From contig FJOG01000005.1 in assembly GCA_900073065.1 (NCBI GenBank), forward strand, positions 2,036,824 through 2,082,461: DNA of 45,638 nt. Reading direction: 5' to 3'. Under the pieces are notes generated by a model. The model was given only the letters and a program-made list of their open reading frames with translations, was not told the DNA's origin and ran no database searches. Below are positions 1-10,911 of this stretch, piece after piece; positions within the stretch are counted from its first letter, which is position 1; every line of letters starts with the position of its first letter. Origin of the DNA: Phialocephala subalpina. Taxonomy: Eukaryota > Ascomycota > Leotiomycetes > Helotiales > Mollisiaceae. Made by a program: the position numbers and the translations under genes.

Positions 1-401
1 AAGGCAAATAAATTAATAGTAAAAAAATTAATTATAATAAATAATAATAATACGAAAGAAATTAATAAAAAATATATATATATAAATTTAAAATCTAATA
101 ATAATAAAGAAAAGAAAATATAAATATAAAACGAAATAAGGTATAACTATTAAACTATTTGTACTTAGTATAACTCGGGAGGCTCTAAAGAGGCTTCTAA
201 AGGGAGGGGCAATGTCATAAGGCGCTATTACGTATCACGTGCGCCCCTAGCTCGGCAGCGCTGCCAGCCGAACCTTAAGAGGCGAAGCTGCGGCTGAACC
301 CTACTTATCTTCCTTAAGTTTCAGAAATCCTACGACTTCTACTTGCTCCCTGATCCGACCCCTTTTGGAGACCCCTTATTACATCATCCTCAGCATCATG
401 G
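1..401. other. AT-rich edge and decayed non-coding DNA
   Basis: The first ~170 bases are almost pure A/T with no open frame, as in RIP-degraded repeats. From ~175 the base composition becomes normal and includes a perfect 12-bp palindrome (ggcagcgctgcc, 254-265) and related AAGAGGC/AAGAGGC words. No gene is supported here. It is probably the edge of an older repeat. Confidence 0.5.
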
Positions 402-467
402 TAAGAGTTAGGGCCACAGCTCGTGGACCCCCCTAAACGAGAACTTCAAAACTTCAAAATTTTACAA
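402..467 (+). repeat. Left terminal inverted repeat
   Basis: About 66 bases starting TAAGAGTTAGGGCCACAGCT. It pairs with 1101-1178 over its whole length, with a few mismatches and a short insertion in the right copy. The GC-rich outer 35 bases are the best preserved part. Confidence 0.75.
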
Positions 468-1100
468 TTTCATTAACCTTTTATAAAAATTCTTCAATTT
501 AAGCTCTCGTATAAAGAAGTAGAGAGTAATACTTATGAGTCAATTATATTTTCAAATTCATGATTTAAAACCAAAATTCTAATGAGTTTATATAAGAATA
601 TTAAAATCATATTTTTTATTACATTTAATTATAACTATTTTAATTAATTATTAATATTTTTGAGTTTTTATCAAAATATATTAATATTAAATTAATTTTG
701 ATATTAAAGTATAAATTTCTTATTTTATTATAAGCTTTTGAAAAGAAATTAAAATTTATAATTTTAATATATTTTGCTTAAAAATTCCATTTTTATATTT
801 ATTTAAAACCTTTATATAATGCAAAAAATAAACATTTTAATTTTAAATTTAGATATATATTAAAACTTTACTTATTATTTTATATCTTCTTTTAAAAAAT
901 AAGAAATTATTAATTATTAATTATAATAATCGATTTCAAATAATATAAATCTTTAAAATTTTAATACTTTCATATAAATTCGCGTAAATTTAAACTTTGA
1001 TTTATAAATCTAAATATATAATTAAAGCTGATTCATCACTCTTTATTTTTTTTTTATATTAATCTTTAATTTCAAAAAGAATTATTAGAATTTGGAAGAG

Positions 1101-1178
1101 TTGTAAAATTTTGAAAACAAAGGGTTTTTTGATGTTCTCGCTTAGGGGGGGGTCCACGAGCTGTGGCCCCAACTCTTA
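1101..1178 (-). repeat. Right terminal inverted repeat
   Basis: Inverted partner of 402-467. It ends GGCCCCAACTCTTA. Relative to the left copy it has two extra C residues in the C-run and about ten extra bases in the inner T-rich part. Confidence 0.75.
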
Positions 1179-1555
1179 CTATCACGTCTTTCACCACCAC
1201 TCGAGTTAACGAGTCCTAAAATGGACAAGCCCTAGAAAAACTCTCAGATTCCATCGACACCGTCAATATCCTCAAGTCTAAGATTCAATCCTCCGAGAAT
1301 TCCAAACAAAATTGGAATTCCGATAATACGAAAACGCTTATATTCGCGTCAAGTAGTTCCCCCGCAAATAGCACGGAAAGCAAACCGTTGCATACAACCT
1401 TAAAGCACGGAGCCAGATGAAATCCACTGTTCGAGCCGAGATAGGTTTTTGGGAATCTATGGAAGAGCTCAACTCGTTGATCGAAGATTCAGATCCTAAT
1501 ACTTTTCTCACATAAATCGAGCATTTACTCCAGTCTGCTGATGTAATTCGTCGAG

Positions 1556-2113
1556 ATGGGAAGCCCCGCTATTTTCAACTCACTGGTTTGGTCCATGGAT
1601 AGGGGAAGTTACTCTACTTTTGTGGTACGAAAGGACATTGATGATGCATTCCCTGTTGATTATGTTTTTGATGAGAAAATCATTTATCCTGACACTTTTG
1701 TTGGGAATGAAGATCTTGGTAATCTAATTTACAGACGGAGAATGTTATTTATACACCTAGGTGTGAAATGAAACGAGTCATTCTTTTGCAAGGCGAATGA
1801 TGAGTGTTTGTATGATATAGAAAAGGGTCTGTAGTTGTTGACTAAAGAGGCTTTGGCAATGATAAGGTACTATTTGTTTTATTCGTAGCATAAGGAGGGG
1901 GGGCCTATCGATGATATATGAATGAGGAGGACGAGGAAATGATGATAGCTGTGAGGGAGTTGAAAGTAAGTCTTATATCTACTTTTCTTATCCAAACTGA
2001 CATTTATGCAGCCATACTATATGGAGCTGATTCACGAGTTTTTCCCTCCGAAGGCCATCAAATGGCAAACCCAAGTGTGCCAGGAAATTGCCAACAAGTG
2101 CCAAGGGTCATAA
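1556..2113 (+). pseudogene. Decayed gene fragment with one recognisable intron
   Basis: I do not recognise the family. Visible pieces are a 71-codon open frame (1556-1771), and a short acidic exon (1918-1965, encoding DEEMMIAVRELK) followed by a textbook fungal intron (1966-2011: GTAAGT, CTGAC branch, ATGCAG). The next exon (2012-2113) encodes PYYMELIHEFFPPKAIKW and a cysteine-containing tail before a stop. Stops interrupt the frames between these pieces, and the 5' part abuts the transposon remnant at 402-1178. The simplest reading is a gene broken by mobile-element activity and RIP. The pattern of an acidic stretch, VREL and then YY loosely resembles the end of dynamin-like stalks, but this is too weak to name. 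Confidence 0.35.
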
Positions 2114-2419
2114 ATACTTTTTCTTGGACGATATTGTTATTTAAAATAAAATGTTTCTCAGTCAATGATAACAATTTATCTATTTACAAAGCCCTCATTA
2201 TCCTCTTCGTAGCGCTTTCAAGCTCATTGTGATAAGCGTCCAAACAAGAACATCCTTTTTATCCTGTGATTAACACACAAGAGAACTTCATTCGATACTA
2301 CATCTTCGAAGTTAGGTGTAGAAACCAATGTTAAAACAATATATGAAATTTTCATTGATCATCATGTATAGCCATATCTACTAAAGACACTAATATCGTA
2401 TGTTCCAAGACCTCAAGGC

Positions 2420-4221
2420 CTACACAACACCTGCCGTTGCGCCCTTCCTCTGTGCCTTGGCCTCCTTCTGTAGCTTCTTCGCATACTTAACCCCAAATCC
2501 ATGGGCGAACACCTCTTGGACAGACTCAAGTGGCATATTTTTGACCTCAGGGTACTCAAGGAGAATGAACAACCAGCCAAAACCACAGATACCAGCATAA
2601 AAGCCGAAAGCACCACTAGGACTCATGGACTTCATCATGGAGAGGAAAGTTGAAGCAATAATAATGCTGGAAGTATAGTGTTAGCGCATGTATATATGGT
2701 AGTGGGTAGATACTCATAGACTTACTTGCAACCCCAGCAGGTGACAGTGTTCGCCATTGTCCCAAGAGCACGAACTGGTAATGGGAGAAGCTCGGTGCCG
2801 ACCCAGCCGATGGTGGCAACTCCCGATGCGAAGAATGCTACATAGAAAATGATTGTAACCAGAACGAGGATTCCTGCCCAATTGACTCCCGTTGCCTCTA
2901 AGACAAGTTCTTTGTTAATTGGGATGAAGTGGAACGCTACAGCCGCGACGACAAGACTGATTGCCTGTAACGGCTATTAGTACTATGTAATAACTGTGGA
3001 GTACTGGAGGGAGCTGGAGGAGCTGGACTTACCATGCCACTGACTGTCCAGAGAAGAATCCTTCGTCGGCCCACTCGATCAATGATAAACATGTTGACAA
3101 AAGTGAAGACAAAGTTCGTTGCACCAACCACAATAGATACAGCCGCAGGTTTGTTGAAGCCAACCAGAGAGAACAGGGTCCCGGAGTAATACATAAGGGT
3201 ATTGAATCCACCAAGTTGTGAGATAGCCATGACAGTACAAGCGCAGATAAGAGCACGGCGACTCGGCGCATCAGTGAAAAGCTGTGTGAAACTCCACCAC
3301 ATGCTCTTCTCACCGGTGGTCAATTTCATTTCTGTAATGGAATAGTTGATCAGGTTCAACTTGCTGGTGACTTGCAACTCTGACGCATTTGGATAGGTTC
3401 TTCGAAGTACCACTCGTGCCTCGTCGGTCTTCCCATGCAAGAGCAATTGGCGTGGAGATTCCGGGCACATTGGCATAAGAGCGGCGAGAATAAGGGCCGG
3501 TAGAATTCCAAGGCCAACCATATATCGCCAACCATTGGAGACTTCGGCAAATGCAGCACCGAGAGCATAAGAGATGAGTTGGCCAAGCGTGACGCTCATA
3601 TTGTCGAATGCGATCATACGACCCCTATATTTTGCTGGAGCAAGTTCTCCGATGTAAAGCGGGATAACCATAGCAGCACTTCCAACACCTAGACCGACAA
3701 TGAATCGTCCGATTGTCATCTGGATAATACTATACGCAGCCGCTTGGATGATTGCACCAACGCTGAACATGAGACATCCCAGATAAAGGGGAAGTTTACG
3801 TCCAAGGCGGTCTGCGAACAAGCCTGCAATGACAGCTCCGATCAAAGCTCCTCCTGAAGTAATAGATGTGATGAGCTCCTGCTCGGAGGAGGACAAGACG
3901 TGGCCAAGATCTGATTTCAAAGAGATCAGAACCGCAGATATCACACCGGTATCATAACCTATATCGTTGTTAGTAGTGTTCTCATAATTTTGGAGCAATG
4001 CCAGAAGTAAAGGAGGTGTATGTACCAAAAAGGAAACCACCAAGAGAGACTGTAGCCGAAATAAGCCAAGTGACTTTTCCGGTATCTGTCTGTTCAATGG
4101 AATCACTGCCGTCGTCTGAGGAGTCGGCGGACTCGACGTGCAAAGTCTCTCCTGAATCCTTGAGTTTCTCATCGGTGATCTTTCGATCACTCAATACCAT
4201 CGACTCAGTATTTGATGCCAT
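2420..4221 (-). CDS. MFS sugar/polyol transporter, myo-inositol transporter type
   Basis: Model: complement of join(2420..2666, 2726..2964, 3033..3958, 4026..4221), 535 aa. All three introns have GT..AG ends and the phases fit (TTT G/GT, ATG/GCA, TGC AA/C). The protein is a 12-helix major facilitator of the sugar porter family. An acidic N-tail of ~45 residues precedes helix 1; GGFLFGYDTGVIS marks helix 1, then DRLGRK, GRFIVGLGVGSAAMVIPLYI, ELAPAKYRGR, PESPRQLLLHGK and a second-half DRVGRRR. The residue pattern, including NTLMYYSGTLF and CWGCNIIIASTF, is closest to fungal Itr1/Itr2-type inositol/H+ symporters of the plasma membrane. The substrate is inferred from this and from the divergent inositol-dehydrogenase-like neighbour. 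A different polyol or hexose remains possible. The start at 4221 gives the usual acidic cytosolic N-terminus. Confidence 0.9.
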
Positions 4222-5167
4222 CGCGACCGCGGACTAGAGGTTGAATCAGAAAAGTGGGATAAGAAGGTATTGGAGAAATTGTATCAAATTAGAATGGGAA
4301 CACTGTGGGTCAAAGCGTGTTGATGTGATATTTCATCTGGAGAAAAACTTTTGACTATATAGTGTGCGACAAGAAGTGTCGAAGATCAAGAACCGGGTAA
4401 AGTTTCCGAAAAACATACGCAAAAGACAATAATGCAATGAAATGAAGGCTGGAAAATCCGGAGACCAGTCCACTACTCACATTAGGTAGTCGTGGATCGG
4501 ATTTTTCAAGCCATCGGAGGTCCCGACAATTCTTGATAGGCGTCCCCCGCATTGGGGTGGTTGGACCTGAAAACCTGGGGATCTGGGGTCTGGGGTGGAC
4601 GTGCCGGGAATGTTCTAGACTGTAAGAGGCTGTTCCCGAATCATTTGTACTAGAGACAGCTTCTACCAGCCGCATTTATCATAGCCGAGTCATGAATGGG
4701 GTTTTGGTATGTCTCTCCGCATGTGGCAGTTTTCTCCGCACTTGGTAATTTTCTCCACTTGGCAAGTTTTTCCAGACTCAACAAAACCTACAGGGGTTGA
4801 TGAGAAATAGTTAGCCGCATGACGACGTAGCATTCATCATCCTTAGTTGTTCGTACCTAGACAAGTCAGGGGCTGCCAAGATATATGGGTGGAGACAGAA
4901 GACCCTTACTATCTCCAAATCGCGGAGCAGATTACCTCTTCTCTCACTTGATGAAAAACAACAAAAGTCCAACGATCATCACGATACACTACCTCTCCAT
5001 ATTTTCTCCACGAGACTTGCAGGAGCTTGCTGTATCCCACTTTCACCTCGGCGCCATGGGCTTTCTGATATATAATCTCGATGCCCCGAAGAGATGTGCC
5101 TAGCATTCAGCCGATCATTTTAACTTACTCTACTTGAACTCCCTTTTCATCTCCCTGTAACTTCATA
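4222..5167. promoter_or_regulatory. Shared divergent promoter of the transporter and dehydrogenase genes
   Basis: This 946-bp interval separates two head-to-head genes. Open frames inside it (for example 4355-4675 and 4885-5103) have no recognisable content and lie where both promoters must be. A CT-rich leader (ctcccttttcatctccctg) sits just before the dehydrogenase ATG. The most notable feature is the three-copy motif at 4713-4762, listed separately. Confidence 0.65.
4713..4762 (+). promoter_or_regulatory. Triplicated CTCCrCatTGG-type motif
   Basis: Three related words occur 19 bp apart: ctctccgcatgtgg (4713-4726), ttctccgcacttgg (4732-4745) and ttctccacttgg (4751-4762). Even spacing near two helical turns in the middle of a divergent promoter suggests binding sites for one regulator of both genes. 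That is inference; the factor is unknown. Confidence 0.45.
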
Positions 5168-6351
5168 ATGGCCATCTCAAAACTCAAAGTCGCCGTTGCA
5201 GGACTCGGCCGTATGGGAAAACGCCATGCGGTGCACCTGCTGGCACGAACACCTCGCGCCGAGCTCGTCGGTGCCTTCACACCGGATGAATCGGAATTAG
5301 CCTGGGGACGTGCAAATCTTGAACCTTTCGGCGTGAAGCTGTTCACAGACTATGATGAGATGCTCAAAATCGAAGGTCTGCAAGCCGTCTGCATTGCTAC
5401 AGTGACAACTGTGCATGCCGAAGAAGCTATCAAGGCAATTGAGAAGGATTTGCATGTTCTCTGCGAGAAACCGCTCTCTACGAGCGTTGAAATCGTAAGA
5501 TTTCTCCTATTGAGATACTTTTTTAATCTTTGTGCTGATGACTGGGAATATAGTCACGTTCAGTGGTAGAGGCTGCTCGCAAAAGATCCCATCTCAAGGT
5601 TATGTGTGGCTTCTCACGTCGCTTCGACGCTTCATACCGTGATGCCAGGGAGAAAGCTGATAGTGGGATGATCGGCCGGCCATCAATAATCCGATCACAA
5701 ACCTGTGACAAGCACGACCCAGGCGGATTCTTCGTTGAGTACGCCAAGTTCTCTGGTGGATGTTTCGTCGACATGTCAGGTTCGTTGCCCTCTATAGCAC
5801 GGTCACTTGGCACACACTAACATCTGCTTTCTACAGTCCACGACATCGACCTCGCTCTATGGTTCTTCGGCGAAGATTCCATTGTTAAGTCCGTCGCAGC
5901 CTCAGGGATAGTAGCTGTAGCACCAGGACTGAAGCAGCACGGCGACTACGATAACGCTGTCGGAATCGTCGAGTTCTACGGTGGAAAGGTCGCATATTTC
6001 TTCTGCTCACGGATGATGGCACACGGCCAAGAAGACACAACAGAAATCATTGGCACAGAAGGCAAGCTGGCCGTCAATGCCAACCCACAAGCGAACTTTG
6101 TCAATACATATACATCTACGGGAATCAACCGTGAGGTACCTCCACATTATTATGGCCGGTTTGAGCATGCTTTTGTGCAGGAGGCTAACGAGTGGACAAC
6201 GGCTTGCCTGGATGGTACGAAATTACCCATGAAACTCTCGGGTGCGTTGAGGGCAGTGGAGATTGGTTCGTACTTACAAGAGGCGTTGAGGACTGGACGG
6301 AAGCTCTATTTTGATGAGACTGAACGAAGGGTTGAGCATGCCTCTCTTTGA
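5168..6351 (+). CDS. Gfo/Idh/MocA-family NAD(P)-dependent dehydrogenase, inositol 2-dehydrogenase-like
   Basis: Model: join(5168..5494, 5554..5779, 5837..6351), 355 aa, with both introns in correct phase. The N-terminal Rossmann fold is marked by GLGRMG (residues 12-17). CEKPLS carries the conserved EKP lysine (Lys101), and DMSVHDIDLALWFFG carries the catalytic-type Asp182/His186 of IolG-like enzymes. The C-terminal half is the usual GFO/IDH/MocA alpha/beta sheet domain, with GFSRRFD near residue 130. These enzymes oxidise a cyclitol or sugar hydroxyl with NAD(P), in the cytosol. IolG-type enzymes convert myo-inositol to scyllo-inosose. The divergent inositol-type transporter supports a cyclitol substrate. 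Family assignment is firm; the exact substrate is inferred. An AT island begins right after the stop codon. Confidence 0.9.
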
Positions 6352-6900
6352 GTTGACATTACAATTAAGATAAACAAAATTAATTTTAAATGCTTTTATT
6401 TGTAATAATTTAAATATTATGGCAAGGGCATATAAGTTTCTTAAAAACCTTTCTTATATTAGGTAATTTTAAGGATAATACTAATTATATATTTTTTAGT
6501 ATATAAGGAGTTTTTTACTTTCTAATAATAATCAAGTATTTTATTATTTATTTTATTTATAACCTTATTTTGCGTATAATTAATTATTTTATATAATGAT
6601 TATTAAATTAGTTTTATTTATTAATTAAAACGAAGTAATTTATAATTAGTATAAGAAATCTAATAATAAAATAATAAAATAATAAAATAAAATAAAATAA
6701 AATAAAATAAATAAATTATTTATTTACTTTCTTACAATAAACTTTTTATTCTAATATTAAACTTAAATATAAATCGATTAATATTATAATAAATAAGAAT
6801 ATTATTTTTTATTAAAATTAATTAGATTATAAATTACTAAGTATATATATAAAATATTATATTTAAGTTAAATACAAAGCTTTTATCTAAGGAGAACTAT
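6352..6900. other. AT-rich RIP-like island
   Basis: Composition drops abruptly to almost pure A/T directly after the dehydrogenase stop and recovers near 6900. No frame is open and no repeat ends were found. This is what RIP leaves of an inserted repeat. Confidence 0.6.
6661..6712 (+). repeat. (AAAAT)n-like microsatellite
   Basis: A run of taataataaaataataaaat followed by about seven aataa/aaaat units inside the AT island. It is a simple-sequence repeat with no other content. Confidence 0.85.
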
Positions 6901-7632
6901 TTACTTATATTAAACCCTTGTGGTCGGGCCTTGTTTGAACTACTGCCGGTTCTTGACATATATTCACGCGTTGGCATAGATACCAGAATCATCTTCTGGC
7001 CAACAATTCCTCCCGTATCAACCATATACTCGGCTTCAACGTCGCAGTGCACAGGTCATGTAGCGGCGCCATTTGCAAAGAACTGAGTAAGGCCTCATCA
7101 CCTGGCATGATATATACAATGGCACCGTTATTCCGTCTTGGCTACTCGGCCATCATATCGACCATAGCCAAGACATGCTACAGTTAATAGACGCTGCCTC
7201 GGCAAGATTTCTGCTTCGGAAGCAAGATTCCGTCCAACGTTTGGATAACATCCGCCTAGAGGAGCGCATCTTGATCCCTGAGCTGCAAACAGACCGCGGG
7301 TGCAGAAGCAGCAACCTTGCTGCATTCACGTCCGTCGGCCGAGTATCAGCTGACTGCAGTGGTAAGACTTCTACACACGCTCAAAACCTCCAATCATTGT
7401 TTGTTGCATAATAGGCTCAACTAACTGGGCTACGCATGCTATCCAATGGTTGACAATGTCAACGCATGTGCAGATCTGTGTAGGTGCTGACGACATAGGT
7501 AAGATTCTTCCCTCCCTCCGCTATAGATGAATAGAAAAGCTTGCGTTGCACGGGAACAGATGTCACATATCGTCGCATTCTCAGCTCACATCACTCCAGG
7601 ATGGTTATCACCGCCGTGGGTTGCTTTCGATG
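6901..7632. other. Intergenic, no supported gene
   Basis: Normal base composition. A 78-codon frame (7175-7411) contains an intron-like stretch (GTAAGA near 7362, AATAG near 7413), but both sides run quickly into stops and nothing is recognisable. It may be a decayed gene or simply the promoter of the secreted-protein gene. Confidence 0.4.
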
Positions 7633-7640
7633 TATAAAAA
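7633..7640 (+). promoter_or_regulatory. TATA box of the secreted-protein gene
   Basis: TATAAAAA lies 192-199 bp before the chosen start. Between them are an in-frame ATG near 7760 and an out-of-frame ATG at 7797 whose frame runs past the chosen start to 8102. The latter could act as an inhibitory upstream reading frame. Confidence 0.5.
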
Positions 7641-7831
7641 TCTCGAGTCTTGCCTCTGTTGACCCGTAGCATTGACATCGTCCAGCAAGCCATTCGAGGT
7701 TGAACAGACTACTTTGCGAAAACACCACACAAACCAAAACCAACCCGTACGTTGCTATTATGATTCCTAACTACAATCGTGCAATATTAACCAAAAATGC
7801 ATCCAGTTCTCATCGACCATCGAAATCCATC

Positions 7832-8167
7832 ATGCAGGCACTTATTGCTAAGGTCCTCATTGCGGCCCTCGCCGCCGTCCCATCTGCCTCCGCTCTGGGC
7901 GAAGTTGAATTCTTCCAGAACAATGCTTGCTCGCTCAACGAAGTCGACTCCAACACGGGTGCCGGCTGTAGCAATATCGACGTCGGTCTTCCCTTCCTCA
8001 GCTTTGCGGTCACCGATAACGAGGCCGCTTCCGTCGAGGTCCAACTGTTCTCGGACACCAACTGCCAGGTTCCGTGTCAGAACTTCACGGTTCCAGGCAT
8101 AAGCCCATGTGAGCCCATCACCGGCTGCGGTACGGGCGCGGTTTCGTTTATTGGGACGGAACTGTAA
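7832..8167 (+). CDS. Small secreted cysteine-containing protein
   Basis: Single exon, 111 aa. The chosen ATG gives a clean signal peptide, hydrophobic from about residue 4 (ALIAKVLIAALAAVPSASA), with likely cleavage after Ala-X-Ala near residue 20. The mature part has six cysteines (NAC, AGC, TNC, VPC, SPC, TGC), enough for three disulfides, and one N-glycosylation sequon (NFT). There is no transmembrane helix after the signal and no known domain. Small secreted proteins like this are typical of plant-interacting fungi, and some are effectors; that role is only a possibility here. The upstream in-frame ATG near 7760 would bury the signal peptide behind 24 polar residues, so I rejected it. Confidence 0.75.
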   Translation: MQALIAKVLIAALAAVPSASALGEVEFFQNNACSLNEVDSNTGAGCSNIDVGLPFLSFAVTDNEAASVEVQLFSDTNCQVPCQNFTVPGISPCEPITGCGTGAVSFIGTEL

Positions 8168-10911
8168 GCGTGGTTATGGGGCAAACCTGGTCTGAGATAT
8201 AACTCAAATTACAAGATATATAGGGAGTGGATCCAGCTTGCTCGTTTGAAAGGGTGATTAATTTCCGTGACAAACGTATTACGAAATAGCAGTTCACGAG
8301 ATATGAAAAGGGTTATATATTAGCATGTTTATAACTTTTCTATTATCAAAAAATTTAACAGCAAAAAAATTGAACTTCGTTTTGATTGAAATGATGATCG
8401 TGAAACATTTCTTTGACAGTGAAAAGATAGACAAGACATGAAATGGAACAACTGGTGTGGGGATAGGATGAAAGGGCAAGTGGCAGAAAAGGTAGGCATG
8501 AATAATATGTGAATATTTGTAAGGAGATCATCGCGTGAAGGAATACTTGTAAGGACCTTGACTTTTCTCCAATTCAGAAACTTCATAAGGAAGGATCAAC
8601 AACTCCAAGCCCGGAATCAGTGAAATCAACATAAAAACTCAAATTAAGCCCAGGAGAAACTTCTCCCAACCCAGACTCAAAATTCAACGCCAGTACAAAC
8701 AATACGCAAAGAACATCATTGAAAGGAGCAGAGACTGATATACTGGGTATTGTTATCAAACATATATTTATACACTCTTTCCTCCCATCTCATGCATCTC
8801 TTCCAACTCATGCAAAAACGCCAAATTGATCATCAAGTGCACCATGCTCCTAGATATCAAGTTGCGAACTCAAAACGCCAACAATGCCGTCGTGTCGTGA
8901 TATGATGCGCACCTCCCATGCAAATTGCAATGAATGCCCTCTTTCCCCTAACCGTGATATCGAAATCTCCCCAGCTTATGCTGTATAATCGTTGTGACGA
9001 AGCCCAGAAGCCTCATCTCGAAGGCAACCGGAAGTGGCTCCGGTCCCATCCCCACTGCAAATCTTCACTCCATATCATCTCGTGCCATATGTTTTGATCC
9101 CTGTCAGATCGCCCCTCAAGCCTCAAATCGGAAAATCGTCCCAATTCATCTCAATCCATCCACTGCCAAAAAAGCAAACATTCGCAACCACCTCCGAAAA
9201 CGGACTCCTCCAACCCCGTCGTGGCGATATCATTCCCTCTACCAATAAATAACTTCAGCCGATGCAGTTGCAAGATCACGATCGACAACCCAATCCCAGT
9301 GAGAACAGAGACGAGCGGCCGCCCCACACCCCATTCAGAAAAAGGAAATCCAACAACACCTGCCCATTCGAATCGGCTCCAACTTCCGACTTCCCCATCT
9401 CCAATCAAGGCACGGCACGAAACGAGGCCGTTACATTGGGAAAAGCAAAGTCCCGAATTTCTCAACCCCCAATCCCGGTCCCGGTCCCGGTCTCGGTACG
9501 TTTTGACTTTGACATCGGGACGCCGTCCTGCAGTCCCCACTCGGGCCCTGAACCTTCAAGGATCCGGGTTCGGGAACTGTCCCCCATGTTTGCTTTTTTC
9601 TCCCCGAAATTTCGATCTCCACATTGAGGCCCAAAAAAGTGTTTCGTGAACATGCATGGAATTGAGTTCGTGTTGGTGTAGCCCCCACAAACAAGGCTCG
9701 GGGAATTTGGAAATGTTTGTCTTGTCGTTTGATCACCGACTATTGCAGCGCCACTTCGAAACCCAATGTTCCAGAGGGCCAATCCGCTACCGGGGTCCTG
9801 GGAGTGTGCTTCCCTGCTCGCCGCTCGATCGAGCATGCAGGTGTGGTGTTTGTGCTCGAGATGGAAAAAGCAAGTTTGTCTGATGATACGAGGCGAGCTC
9901 GCATAAGCTGATTTGATGAAAAGCAGCCACAACCGCGAACAGAGGCTTGTCCCACGTGAAAAGATAAATCGAAAAAGCCATGCCATGGGATCGGTTCTGC
10001 CAGCTCATCAGTTCTCAGACAGGCAGGTCGGATACACCTTGGCTTTCGCGGCTAAAACCTGATATCGACACGTCACAACCACCCCGCTCTCTCGTGCAGC
10101 GAACTTGCATCCGGCGGAACATAACACGACCACACTGCTGGGACTGGATTACTTGTTGCCGATTTTCTTTGCGTTCTTGTTTCGCAAATGACCACATTTC
10201 GATTCATACACGATCACGTCCACGCCAGTGGCTATACTAACTGCGCCGCTCATACGTTGTGTAACCACAACATCGCTTGAGCAGCCAGTTCCCGAAACCG
10301 TGGTATCGATTGAAATTTCTGTTTCTGGGCTCCGGAAACAGGCGTTGGGTCGCATCGCTTCGGTCCGCGGGCGGCGTAGGAGGTATAATATCAACTGATA
10401 TGCCGAGTATTGGTTCGTCTCGGCAGAGGTTTGGGACGTTCACTGATTCGTGCACCAAGAGAAACCTTGAAACCCAAGCTCGTCCCTTTTCTCGAAAGAA
10501 CCAACTTAGTTCGGGGAAGATCAGCGGATGATCCGGTCGAGCCGCTAAAACCGTGTGTTCTTGATAATTTGTTGAGTTATTGAACTCTGACCAGGATAAC
10601 TGCAGGCGCTTAGAGCTGCATATGCACCGTAGCCCGAAGTTATGCGCGCGCGCATATTGAGCCATCATGCGGTTATGAGGGGCTGGAGGGGAGTCGCCCA
10701 CTCCTGCGTCCTTTGCGAGTTGCCATCCGAAACTGTCTTGTAGCGCATCTTCGCCTGGATAAAGTGTTCTCGGCCTAAATAAGGCAACCGTTTGGACGAA
10801 ATGAAGTTATTGGACGAATGCCGCCTGTTTGCCGGAGGGAGGAGCCGCCAGAACATGTCGTGCAGGAGAATTGGTGTTTTGAAATGCTTGCAATGCTACG
10901 TCGAGGAAGTT
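8168..10911. other. Intergenic between secreted-protein gene and LaeA-like gene
   Basis: Several open frames occur on both strands (for example 9221-9649 and 9262-9627 plus; 9462-9986 and 10237-10701 minus). They overlap one another, are proline- or arginine-rich, lack splice-supported continuations and match nothing I know. 9475-9497 carries a tandem CCCGGT hexamer. I support no gene. Long untranslated regions of the two flanking genes would lie here. Confidence 0.45.

Larger units (their letters stand above)
402..1178. mobile_element. TA-flanked DNA transposon remnant with terminal inverted repeats
   Basis: The two ends are inverted copies of each other. The left end (402-467) and the reverse complement of the right end (1101-1178) share AGAGTTrGGGCCACAGCTCG, then a GTGGACC and C-run, then an ACGAGAAC/GCGAGAAC stretch, and finally TTTTACAA. 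Both ends abut TA, as expected for target-site duplication in Tc1/mariner-superfamily elements. The ~630 bp between the repeats is extremely AT-rich with no open frame, so the copy is non-autonomous or has lost its transposase to RIP. The superfamily assignment is inferred from TA and TIRs only, since no transposase remains. Confidence 0.72.

Noticed and set aside
2413..2638. Short frames on both strands over the transporter 3' end
   Set aside because: They are shadows of the last transporter exon (2420-2666), which is fixed by an in-phase intron and helix-12 sequence.
9221..9986. Overlapping 100-174-codon frames on both strands
   Set aside because: Proline/arginine-rich, mutually overlapping, no splice continuation and no recognised domain. 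C/G-skewed DNA stays open by chance.
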